The notes beneath the pieces were generated by a model, which saw nothing but the letters and a program-made list of their open reading frames with translations, did no database searches and was not told the DNA's origin. Position numbers and translations under genes: made by a program. Positions 1 to 9,917 of a DNA stretch of 64,000 nt are shown here, in pieces. Within the stretch, counting starts at the first letter, position 1; each line of letters begins with the position of its first letter. Origin of the DNA: Adiantum capillus-veneris (lineage: Eukaryota > Streptophyta > Polypodiopsida > Polypodiales > Pteridaceae); the NCBI GenBank assembly GCA_014529385.2, contig CM043943.1, positions 154,599,092-154,663,091 on the forward strand, given 5' to 3'.

Positions 1-480
1 TAGTTAGCATACATGCTAGTTATGCTATGTATAATTGTTAGCATAGTGGGTATGTTGGCTAGCATAATGTGTATGCTAGTTAGCATACTCAGTTATGCCG
101 ATTAGCGTACCCAATTATGCTAGTTAGCATACATGTTGAGTATGCTTGGTATATTGGGTATGTTAATTATCATACCCAATTATGTTAGTTGTGACATTGT
201 ATGCTAGTTGGAATACTGTGGGAGACTAAAATCATGCTATATATGCTAGTTAGTGTAGTATGTATGCTAGTTAGCATGGGCCACTATGCTAACTAGCATT
301 CCAAGTACAAAGGAATGCTATACATGGAATACTTATTGGCATACTAATCATAAAAGAAATCATAATGGTATGCTACCTAGCACACTGTATATATGTACAT
401 ATTCATTACGTTAGTTATTATACATCCCGTGCTTACCAGCATCTTGAGTATGTTAATTGTAGTGTTAACCATCCAACTTT
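1..480. repeat. Palindrome-rich degenerate satellite
   Basis: The stretch is built from variants of TAGTTAGCATAC and its complement, so that TATGCTA-GT-TAGCATA forms an imperfect palindrome again and again. Spacing is irregular (about 12 to 40 bases), unlike a clean tandem satellite. Short motifs repeated in both orientations are typical of subterminal regions of some DNA transposons such as CACTA or MULE families. That assignment is inference: no terminal inverted repeat end is visible because the array runs into the window edge. Confidence 0.7.
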
Positions 481-539
481 ACATGTCAACTAGCAATTTG
501 GATACAATAATTAACGTTTGAAAGGAATACACAGGAATC

Positions 540-2395
540 AATGATGTGAGAAGTGTGCATGATAATGAGCATGTCAAGCAAAGGATAGAAGTAGATAAGA
601 CTTGTAATGATGACTTGGATGAGCTAGATAGAATGCATGAAGGGATAAATATGACACCGCAACAAGAAAAATCACTCGAGGGTGTTGTAGACAGTAAAGA
701 ACGGATGATGATGATGACTTCATCATGATTACTCATCCCAAAACCAAGCCCACTACAATTGATGAAATAAGTGCTTCAAAAGAAGCAGTGAGGAGTGTGC
801 AAGAGGAAGCTGTGAGGACTGACAACGTGTAGAATGTGCAAGAGGAACCTGTGAGGACTAACAATGGGCAGTGCAAGAGATCAATGATGACAACCCTCTC
901 CTAGGTTTTGTAATGAAAGTAAAGTTGAAGAGGAAAGGTGGCCTGGAATAGAATCTAGAAGAGCCTCGATATGACACTTGCAGATTCACCCCAAAGAGCA
1001 CCCAGGATGACATAACCGACCTTATCAAAGGTGAAAAGAAATCCATTCTCTCACACACTTGTAAGAGACTATGTTGAACATGTTCTCTATTGTGCCCAAA
1101 TTCTGTAGTGCTAGCAAGATGCTCAGCTTATGGCATGTATCTCTCTAGATATTTATAATGGAGAAAATTTTGGTGACATAATTATGTCTCCGTGCAATAG
1201 TTCAATAATTTTTGCTTGTCCTTTATGATTCTTCCTTCAATACATTTACTGTGTTGTAGGAAAAGAGAAACTAAAATTAATTGCCCTGAATTCTATGAAT
1301 GTTTCCATTGCATCAAAAAAGATACAAAAAAGGCGTATTGCCAAGGCAAGACAGCTAACAAGAGAAAAAGATGAGATTGAGAGCTCCTAGACCGCTACCT
1401 TAAACATGGTAGGAAAATTTATGAGTACATGAATTTTGTTCGTCCCTCTAGGGAAGTTATTTTTTCCGAGTGGTATCCGCTGTTAGACCCAAGGTGCCTA
1501 AGCTATTGGCTTCCGAGAGGCATGCTCTGATTATTCATTTGAATAGAATGCTGGTTCAAGTTGTAGAGTCAAAGAATGGTGAAGTTTCCCCCTGAATATG
1601 CAAAAATGATAAAGTATTGTATGCAAGATAGGCGGTATGTATTTTTTCTTGCAAAGACAGCCACCAATTTTTGGATTAGTGCCTCCAATTTTTCCATGTG
1701 TACATATGGAATACCAACCAGCAGCGTAAAGTAAGTGCAATATTAAATACAATATTCAAATCGCAACGGGCAAGGATGTCAAGTTTCCTTGCACAAAAGA
1801 ATTGTAGTGGTGCTGGCAAGCCTTGGCTGATACATAATCATGTGTTCTTCAAGAACTTGAGTATGTTTTGGAGGGGCTTAACATAGTTTGGGCCCAAAAA
1901 CGCTCTGATCATTGATGATAGTAAGTACAAAGTGTGCTGGAACCCTAAAAAAAGTTTTCTTATTACTCCTAGGTTAGATGACCAGATTGTTGAACAACGA
2001 CCATAGTTCTTGGTAGACACTTTGACTCCCTGGCTATTTCTATCGCTGCAACCGAAGGACCGTGAAGCATATACATCCAACGATGGATTTGATACTGACC
2101 AAGAATTTCTTTTTGATGTAGTCCTCTCACCAATTTGGAATCAGATCTGCGATAAAGCAATGAGGAGGAGTGGAGGGTAGAGAACCATTGGAGACAAAGG
2201 GAGGTTGACAAAGAAGCTAAAAGGCATGAGAGGGAAAGGATCAAGGGGTAAAGATTAGAGAAGTAGCATCAAATTGAAGTAGAAAGGCAAATGCACAGAC
2301 CAGAGGCTCGGTAAAGACATGAGCACAAGCACACTAGGTACTACAAGTACAAGCGCCCTGGGCACCACAAGCGTTTTCAAGAGTAGGAGAGTCTT
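540..2395 (+). pseudogene. Decayed gene of unknown family with basic C-terminal tail
   Basis: Patches of coding-like sequence on the plus strand are separated by stops and frameshifts. An acidic N-terminal patch lies at 546-728, a central patch around 1,420-1,600 reads as YPLLDPRCLSYWLPERHAL, and a tail at 2,150-2,390 is very rich in R, K, H and E. No catalytic motif of a known transposase or retroelement was recognised. Position just after the palindromic array suggests the body of a DNA transposon, but this is only positional. An alternative is a retroelement gag-like gene; the family is not known. Confidence 0.35.
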
Positions 2396-2724
2396 TGCAT
2401 ACTCGTAAAATTATGTAGTATGATGGAAGTTGTAATATTGTGATGAGATTTCCTTTTCGATGTTCATACCTATTTTGACACTCATTTCAGATAGTAAGGA
2501 TCAGATTTTGTACTATTGTATTTTTGGGGGCCATACCTTGTGCATTGTTTGGGGCCATACCTTGTACATTGTTGGCATACTTTTTGGTCATGTAAACATT
2601 ATATGAATGCAATGATAGCATATTGAGCACTCCTTTTCAGAGTCAGTAAGCTAGTAACCTTAAGCAATAAGCTAGTTGGCTTACCTAGTTTGCTAATAGT
2701 AAAGATAGTTGTAACCGACATAGA

Positions 2725-2955
2725 ATGAAGTTATTTGCTCAAGACGCCAAAGAGGAGGCACATGCAGCATATACAGAGAATGCAAGGCTGCAATAGCAAG
2801 TTGAGAGCCTCCAAGAGGATAAAAGGAATTTTCAAGGTGCACTTGACCAAGGAAAGAGGTATGCAGCTATTATTTCTCAAGACTTGCAAGATCCAATCAA
2901 TGCTAACAAACTTAAAAAGAGGCAATAGAATCTTCTTAGCTTGATAAACACCAAA
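2725..2955 (+). pseudogene. Coiled-coil protein remnant with three C-to-T type stops
   Basis: One plus-strand frame from the ATG at 2,725 reads as a charged, heptad-like helix (KEEAHAAYTENARLQ, then QVESLQEDKRNFQGALDQG) for about 75 residues. It is interrupted by TAG, TAG and TAA. Each stop fits a CAG or CAA glutamine codon with a C-to-T change, so the frame was probably open once. Nothing identifies the family; the composition fits a coiled-coil region of a gag or transposon accessory protein. Confidence 0.4.
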
Positions 2956-3199
2956 GCCATGTATCCACAGTGTGCATAAGAGACACATAACTAGCTTCAT
3001 GATAAAATTGCAATATTTATAGCAAGAAGTATATTGAAAATCCAGTGTTTACAACTTAAAAGCTAAAGGGAATGCTTTAACAGATTGCTTGATAGCTATC
3101 TGGGGTGATTGTGTACACCTGCCTTCTCCTTGGGATGCGCTCCATAGGTATTTTGATACATCACATTAGATGGGAAAGTAGATGGACGATGAGCTGCTT

Positions 3200-3511
3200 C
3201 TAGTCTAGCTTGAAGGTGTATGCATCCAATTGCTTGTAATATAATCCTTGCACAACATATGAGCCTGTTTCAACTACATTGGTCCATTCATTGATGTCAC
3301 CCTTCTCCACCTTCTCCTTTGTTGCAACATACTTGACTAGGTAGAAATTTACATCCTCGGCATTAGTTGAAGCATCTAAATTTACAGCAAATGTGTCACA
3401 AACACATAGAGTGCTACTCAACACATCATGATGACCTTTGTATGTGAAGTCATCATAGCCAGCGACTTCCTTTGTTGGAACTTCCTGACCATCTAAAAGT
3501 GTTGAGACCAT
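3200..3511 (-). CDS. Hypothetical 103-residue ORF
   Basis: An open frame of 103 codons with mixed, protein-like composition (for example VEKGDINEWTNVVETGSYVVQGLYYKQLDAYTFKLD at the end, split here only for reference to the tail). It has no signal peptide, membrane segment or motif that I recognise. Its start lies at the edge of the downstream minisatellite, so the true N-terminus may have been lost. It could be an exon of a decayed transposon gene. Confidence 0.25.
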   Translation of the reverse strand: MVSTLLDGQEVPTKEVAGYDDFTYKGHHDVLSSTLCVCDTFAVNLDASTNAEDVNFYLVKYVATKEKVEKGDINEWTNVVETGSYVVQGLYYKQLDAYTFKLD

Positions 3512-3920
3512 TTACAAGTGCTTAGACCAATGGTAGGACTTACACGCATGTTCTTAGACCACTTTCAAGGGCTCAGGTGCTAAGACCACTTGCAAGGTCT
3601 CACACTTGTACGTGCTAAGTAGACTTAAAAGTGCTCAGAGCAATTCTAGGTGCTAAGAAAACTTGCAATGGCTCAGACTTGCAGGTGCTAAGACCACTTA
3701 CAAGTGCTCAAACTACCTGCAGGTGCTACAACCACTTGCAAGGTCTCAAACTTGCAGGTGGTAAGACCATTTACAAGTGCTCGGACCACTTTCAGGTTCT
3801 AAGACCACTTGCAAGGGCTCAAACTTGCAGGTGCTAGGACCACTTACAAGTGCACAGACCACTTGCAAGTGCTAAGAAAATTTCCAAGAGCTTAGAGCAC
3901 TTGCAAGTGCTACCACATTA
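3512..3920. repeat. Degenerate ~19-20 bp minisatellite
   Basis: About twenty variants of the unit ACCACTTGCAAGTGCTAAG follow one another, with alternating CTTGCAAG / CTTGCAGG cores and occasional insertions. CTTGCAAG is itself an 8-bp palindrome, so the array can fold. Short open frames across it are artefacts of the repeat. Confidence 0.85.
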
Positions 3921-3924
3921 GGAA

Positions 3925-4384
3925 AAATATGAACCCTCTATGGGCCCTTTGGGATTAAGTTTAATTAGAGGTTAGCCAATAGAAAGAGGGTGGTGGAAAC
4001 ACTCTATGCCCTCAAAACAGTAGGGTCACAAGTGCCAAGAGATAGAGAAGGAGAGAGCTTGAGCTCTTGTAGGCACACACACATACACGCACACACACAC
4101 AGAGGTGGAGGCAAAAGATTGTACTTCTTCTTCTTCACTAACTCAAGATAAAAACATAAGGGGAAATACAATATAAAAGGGGAACTAGTACAACGGTTTA
4201 GTATGAACCGCTAGTGAGTGAGGTGAATGGATAAGTGTGCCATTACTTCTGTACGTAGACCAGCTCGGTGTAGTATAGTTGTAGTATCACTGGTGAGATA
4301 TGCGTATCAACCAAGGGGTGCTAGTGATGATGACTATCGTTGTGTCATCCAGGAGTCGTACATGTTGAGCTTGACAACTCAACA
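3925..4384 (-). repeat. 3' LTR of minus-strand Ty1/copia element
   Basis: Read on the minus strand, a purine tract (CTTGAGGGGGAG) at about 4,385-4,396 is followed by TGTTGAGTTGTCAAGCTCAA, a typical copia 3' LTR start that also folds (GAGTTGTC / GACAACTC-like arms). It follows directly on the RNase H end of the copia pol fragment. The downstream LTR end could not be fixed; 3,925 is only an estimate. It includes a (CA)n tract near 4,075-4,100. Confidence 0.55.
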
Positions 4385-4396
4385 CTCCCCCTCAAG

Positions 4397-5595
4397 CTCA
4401 ACGCCATCTCTCGTATGCCAATCATTGCTCAAAATCGTTGTAGCTTTGCTGCTTCAAGGGACTTTGTGAAGATATCCGCAACAAGCTTATTTGTCACCAC
4501 CTACTCTAGGTCAATGTCATCTGCTAAGATCCTCTCTCTGATGAAGTGGTAGTGCACCTCCATGTGCTTCATCCTAGCATGAAACAATGGGTTTCGTGAC
4601 AACTGTATACTACTGAGGTACTCCAAAATCGTGAAGTAGAAATATCAACCATGCTACCTCACATGCCACCACTCTAGCACCCTTCTACTATGCATCTATA
4701 CTTGAAGGAGCAACTATGGGTTTCTTCTTGCTGCTCCATGTCACCACTCCCAAGTGAGAACATAAATCCACTGGTAGACCTACAATCGTATGTACTACTA
4801 GCCCAATTTGCATCTGTGTAGCCATAGAGTTGCCACTCCACATCAGACCTATAAAAGAGTGCATAATCCAAGGTAGCACTCACATAGCGCCAATTAAACC
4901 TCATTGCATCCAAGTGTGGTTTCCTGGGAGACTGCATGAACTGAATCGCCAATCCAACTGTGTAGCTCAAGTCTGGATGTGAGATAGTCAAGTAGATCAA
5001 GTTGCCCACAATCTTCTTGTACATGGTAGCATTATCAAGCACTTGAATTCCATCATTCTCCAACTTCAAATTCTGATCTAAGGGAATTGCAATTGGATTA
5101 CAATCAGCCATATCATACTTTTTCAGTATATCCAAAGCATATTGCCTTTGTGGCAACCATACACCTTCTTCCGTGCGAATAATTTCAATGCCAAAGAAAT
5201 ACCGAAAGTCTCCCAAGCCTTTCATGTCGAACTCCTGCATAAGTAGAGCCTACATGCCCTCTACTTCAGCCACATTATCACCTCTAGTAATCAAATTATC
5301 CACATAGATTCATATTACCACAATTCTTGCTTCATTCATTTGCACATACAATGAATGGTCTACATCAGACATCTCAAAGCCCAATGAAATGAGTAATGCC
5401 ACAATCCTCTCATACCAAGCTCTCAATGCTTGCTTCAGCCCATACAATGCTTTCTTTAACTTGCATACAAGGTCACATAGCTTCATATTTGTATAACCTT
5501 GTGACTGCCCCATATACACATCAACCAACTGAACATGACTGTTAAGTATGGAGCCTGATTTACCCTTGTAATTTTCTGTGGTAAAAGTGCACATT
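4397..5595 (-). pseudogene. Ty1/copia pol remnant, RT to RNase H
   Basis: The minus strand encodes the C-terminal part of a copia polyprotein. KKALYGLKQALRAWYERI (RT) is seen in the 5,310-5,609 frame. After a gap with stops comes MKGLGDFRYFFGIEI, then RNase H start DANWASSTYDCRSTSGFMFSLG in the 4,674-5,240 frame. The YVDD region is damaged: it reads NLDNLI near 5,300. RNase H continues frameshifted to the KSLEAAKLQ-like end near 4,440. The 5' part (gag, protease, integrase) is missing; the fragment stops where a plus-strand LTR begins at 5,596, so that element probably inserted here. Confidence 0.85.
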
Positions 5596-5689
5596 TGTAA
5601 GGCCCCCATTATGAGGAGAAGCCATCGTGCGTGAAGGAAAATTACTCACCGGAAACAAAAATTTTCACGGACAAGAATCAGGGGCAACT

Positions 5690-5860
5690 TTAGAGGCCTC
5701 CGCCCCCGAGACCTTTTTTCGCCGGAATATTCCTTTTCGCCGGAATATTATGGCCGGACGATGGCCGGAAAACAACCGGTCGGTTGGCCGGTGGCCGGTA
5801 GTCAATGGCCGATGGCCGGTGGTCGGAAGTCAATGGCCGGTGGCTGGTGGCCGAATTCAA
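5690..5860. repeat. GGCCGG-rich block within LTR
   Basis: Irregular repeats of TGGCCGG(T) and CGCCGGAATATTC occur here, giving a very CpG/CHG-rich patch in otherwise AT-rich DNA. It sits in the U3 part of the LTR, about 120-290 bp upstream of the TATA box, so it could be enhancer-like repeat or a methylation target. Function is inferred only from position. Confidence 0.6.
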
Positions 5861-5980
5861 AAGCGGACTTGTCTTCTCAAAGGCGGCCACACATGGACGG
5901 ATTGGAGGGTCCGATTTGGACTTATTCGCACAAGGGTGGCTACACATGGTTGCCTCTCATAAGAGAGGGCAGCCCTTTTG

Positions 5981-5990
5981 GCCTATAAAA
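5981..5990 (+). promoter_or_regulatory. TATA box of copia A LTR
   Basis: GGCCTATAAAAGGAGGCC contains a strong TATA box (CTATAAAAGG) flanked by short inverted GGCC/GGCC arms. It lies about 310 bp before the LTR end, so transcription would start near 6,010-6,020 and define the R region. Confidence 0.7.
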
Positions 5991-6298
5991 GGAGGCCATT
6001 TCTACACACATTTCATAGTGTGAAGTTGATGCAACAAATTGAGTGTGAGGTGGTGAGAATGAAGCAAGGCGGGAGCTCTATCAAGGGTTTAATCCCTTTG
6101 TAAACTACTTCTTCTTTTGAAGTGCTAAATCCATTGAGTGGCTGCTTTCCCATGGACGTAGCCCACATTGGGTGAACCACGTATATCGTGTGTACTCTCT
6201 CTCTCTCTACTCTATAATCTCTTGTGTGTGAAATCTATCTCTCTCCATTAAGTAATCTACTCAAAAATCTATTTAGCTACGTTTTATTTCATAACAAC

Positions 6299-6310
6299 TG
6301 GTATCAGAGC
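6299..6310 (+). promoter_or_regulatory. Primer-binding site (initiator tRNA-Met)
   Basis: TGGTATCAGAGC lies two bases after the LTR end (ACA-AC). This is the usual plant copia primer-binding site, complementary to the 3' end of initiator methionine tRNA. Confidence 0.9.
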
Positions 6311-6360
6311 AAGGTTTGCTCGTAGCTAAATTATCTCAAGGAAAGGATTCCTTGAATTGA

Positions 6361-9300
6361 GTGGGAGTTATGGCGGAGGAAGGGAAGCTCAATATTGAGA
6401 AATTCAACGGAAAAAACTACCAACATTGGAAGATGCAGATTGAAGACTATCTCTACCAGAAGGACCTCTATTTGCCACTAGGCGGTCTTGCGAAGAAGCC
6501 CGCAACAATGGCAGATGAAGCATGGATTGTCCTTGATCGAAAGGCACTGGGAACAATCCGGTTAAGCTTGGCGTCAACGGTGGCCTTCAATGTTTCGGAG
6601 ATGAAGACCACGGAGGACTTGATGAAGTCACTTGACGACTTCTATGAGAAACCATCGGCATCCAATCAGGTATTTCTTATGAAGCGCTTGTTCAATCTAA
6701 AGATGGCAGAGAATGGTTCAGTTGTAGAACACCTAAATGACATTAACACAAACATAAGTCAACTTCGATCGGTGAAAATCAATTTCGATGACGAAGTGCG
6801 AGCTCTCCTTATACTATCATCTCTACCGGATAGTTGGGACAGCCTCGTGATGGTTGTAAGTAATTCTATCTCTGGTACAAATACTCTTAAGTTTGATGAT
6901 GTTGTGGGTGTTCTCCTAAGCGAGGAAATGCGAAGGAGAAGCACAGGAGAATCATCAAGTGCTGCACTATCAGTGGAAACAAGAGGAAGGCCTAAGGAGA
7001 GGTTCAAAAACCAAAAGGGTCCTGATCGCTCAAGGCGGAGCAAGTCACGCACAAATTTAGTTCTTGAATGTTGGAACTGCGGCAAGAAGGGCCACGTCAA
7101 GAAGGATTGCTGATCCAAGAAGAAGAAGGAGACAGAGTCTCAAGACAACAAGCCAACATCGGAGGCCAATGTGGCAGGTAAAGTAGAGCAAGATGCTCTA
7201 ATTCTCTCATTAGACAATGTGTCTAATTCCTGGATAGTAGATTGCGGGGCTTCATTCCATGTGACACCACACAAGCAACATTTCCAAGACTACACCAAAG
7301 GTAATTTTGGGTATGTATACTTGGGAGATGATGAAGCTTGTGAGATTGTCGGCAAAGGTACAGTTTCTGTCAAAATTGCTAACGGAAATGAATGGAAGCT
7401 TAAAGATGTTAGGCATGTTCCTTCTCTTCGCAAAAATTTGATCTCTACAAGACAATTGGATGATGAAGGTCACAACATTGCATTCGGAAACAAACGGCGA
7501 AAGATCTCAAAGGGATCTTTGGTGGTTGCCAAGGGAGAAAAAGTCGGTACACTTTACTTGTGTACTGTTAGCACGCAACCTTCAGCTTGTGCAGCAACTA
7601 CAGAAGTTGACAGTGCGGTGTGGCACTACCGACTTGGGCATATGAGTGCCAAAGGAATGCAAATCCTTCAAACAAAGAAGCTTCTACCAGGTTTGAAAGA
7701 AGTGGACTTAGAGTTCTGTGAAGATTGTGTTTATGGTAAACAAAAGAGGGTAAAATTTCAAAATTCAGGAAATGAAAGAAAAAATAAAAAACTTGAGTTG
7801 GTTCATTCTGATGTTTGGGGTCCTGCAAGTACACCATCACTTGGTGGCTCATTGTACTATGTAACATTCATAGACGATGCGACTAGAAAAACATGGGTTT
7901 ATGTCATGAAGAATAAATCCGATGTATTTTCCATATTTTAAAGGTGGAAAGCCTTTGTGGAGAATGAAACAGGTACCAAGTTAAATGCCTCAGATCCGAC
8001 AATGGAGGTGAATATTGCAGCCAAGCTTTTGAAATCTTTTGTGCTAGCAATGGCATTCGGAGGCAAAGGACAACCCCAAGGACACCTCAACAAAATGGGA
8101 TTTCGGAAAGGATGAACAGGACAATCATGGAGCGAGCACGAAGAATGCGTCTACATGAAGGCCTACCGCTTGAGCTTTGGGCGGAAGCTGTAAGTACGTC
8201 TGTGTACTTAATCAACCGGTCACCCTCAACGGCATTGGACGGGGGAGTTCCAGAAGAGGTCTGGACAGGTAAACCAGTGAATTATGCATTTCTCAAAGTG
8301 TTTGGGTGTGAGGCTTTCATGCACATAGATAGAAGCCTAAGATCAAAGCTAGATGCAAAGTCCAAAAAGTGTTTCTTCATTGGCTATGGAGAAGGTGACT
8401 TTGGGTATCGCCTATGGAATCCTGAAGATGGTAAAATCTTAAGGAGTAGGGATGTAATTTTTAACGAACAAAATATGTACAAAGATTACTTGGAAAGAAA
8501 ACAAACAAAAGAAACAGGTGATGAGTACATGGAGCTTGAGGACGGTGAAGACTCAAGGACTGCAAACGGTGACAATGTGCAACAACGTCAACCAAATGAG
8601 GAGCCTCAACCTATTCCCCGAAGATCTACAAGAGGAAGTAGACCTCCAGAAAGGTTTGATCCTTCCTTCAACCATCTCTTGATCTCAGATTCTGGAGAGC
8701 CGGAATCATACGAAGAAGCTATGCAACATGAATCCAAAGAAGAATGGACGAAGAGCATGCAAGTGGAGATGGACTCACTACATCGCAACCAAACATTGGA
8801 GTTGGTTGAGTTGCCTAAAGGTAAGAGGGCACTTCAAAACAAATGGGTGTACAAGCTGAAGGAAGAAGAAGGTGGGAAGAAAAGGTACAAGTCTAGGCTT
8901 GTGGTAAAAGGGTTTTCTAAAAAGAAAGGTATTGACTTCAATGAAATATTTTCTCCTGTTGTAAAAATGAACTCAATTAGTCTTGTCTTAAGCCTTGTGG
9001 CTGCTCATGATTTAAATCTCGAGCAAATGGATGTAAATACGGCATTCCCTCATGGTGACTTAGAGGAGGAAATCTACATGCTTCAACCAAACGGGTATCA
9101 AGTAAAAGGTAAGGAGAAAATGGTTTGCAGATTAAAGAAGAGCTTGTATGGTTTAAAGCAAGCATCAAGACAATGGTACTTGAAGTTTGATCGATGGATG
9201 TTGGATCATGGATTCACAAGATGCAACTCGGATCACTGCGTCTACACGAAGAATTTGGGAGATGGGAAGTTCATCATCCTAATGTTGTATGTTGATGACA

Positions 9301-9657
9301 TGCTGATTGCAAGTGCTAACATGCAGGACATCAAAGACCTAAAAGAGGAGCTGTCTAAATCTTTTTCAATGAAATATTTAGGTGCTGCAAAGAGGATACT
9401 TGGTATGAAAATATCAAGGGACAGGACGAAGAAGACAATAAAGCTATCTCAAGAAGATTTCATCAAGAAGGTACTAGAAAGGTTTGCAATGCAAAATGCA
9501 AAACCAGTTTCTACACCTTTGGCTGGTCATTTTAAACTAACGAAGGATATGTGTCCAAAGGCACAAGAGGAGCTAGCCTATATGTCTAAAGTTCCATATG
9601 CTGCAGCGGTAGGTTCTCTAATGTATGCTATGGTCTGGACAAGGCCAGACATTGCAC
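6361..9657 (+). pseudogene. Ty1/copia element A gag-pol, broken and 3'-truncated
   Basis: Gag runs 6,361-7,113 (reading MGVMAEEGKLNIEKFNG; the MAEE methionine at 6,370 may be the real start) and ends in the zinc knuckle CWNCGKKGHVKKDC. A TGA stands at 7,111-7,113 where TGG is likely. Protease follows with DCGA instead of the usual DSGA (about 7,240). Integrase has the HHCC finger (HYRLGHM ... CEDCVYG) and HSDVWGP. A TAA breaks it at 7,939-7,941, and a one-base loss near 7,980 shifts the frame before RSDNGGEY-type sequence and the QQNGISERMNRT segment. From there the frame is open to 9,657: RT with KSLYGLKQASRQWY and YVDDMLIA, ending at GSLMYAMVWTRPDIAH. RNase H and the 3' LTR are absent. Confidence 0.92.
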
Positions 9658-9917
9658 ATTGGACCAGAGGTGAAGAAGATCATCCCGATGACCAACCGCT
9701 ACTAGTCATATGTACCACCATAAAGAGCCACCAACGGCTCATAAATGTCAGCCACGTGTCACTGCCCAACCCAGAGAGTCCGTCCAGTGTGAACCATCCT
9801 AGACCAACTGTACTAACTGTGTGTCCTGTGAAAGTGACACTGTACTAACTGTGTGTCCTGTGAAAGTGACACTGTAGCCTACTACAACCTGTCAAACATG
9901 TTTGTGAAGGCTGTATT
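9658..9917. other. Junction segment with 32-bp tandem duplication
   Basis: Copia A ends abruptly after the RT motif TRPDIAH and unrelated sequence follows. Two adjacent copies of a 32-bp unit (CTGTACTAACTGTGTGTCCT...) occupy 9,808-9,839 and 9,840-9,871. After about 9,900 the integrase of copia B begins. The segment may be filler DNA at a deletion/recombination junction, or a scrap of another repeat. Confidence 0.6.

Larger units (their letters stand above)
5596..6296 (+). repeat. 5' LTR of Ty1/copia element A
   Basis: The LTR begins TGTAAGGCCCCC and ends CATAACA directly before a primer-binding site, giving 701 bp with TG...CA ends. It contains a CCGG-rich block (5,690-5,860) with many GGCCGG repeats and a TATA box. 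No matching 3' LTR exists in the window because the element is cut at 9,657. Preceding bases ACATT would be one half of the target duplication. Confidence 0.8.

Noticed and set aside
5627-6023. Overlapping ORFs in the copia A LTR
   Set aside because: They follow the GGCCGG repeat block in all frames and overlap the TATA box; LTR sequence explains them.
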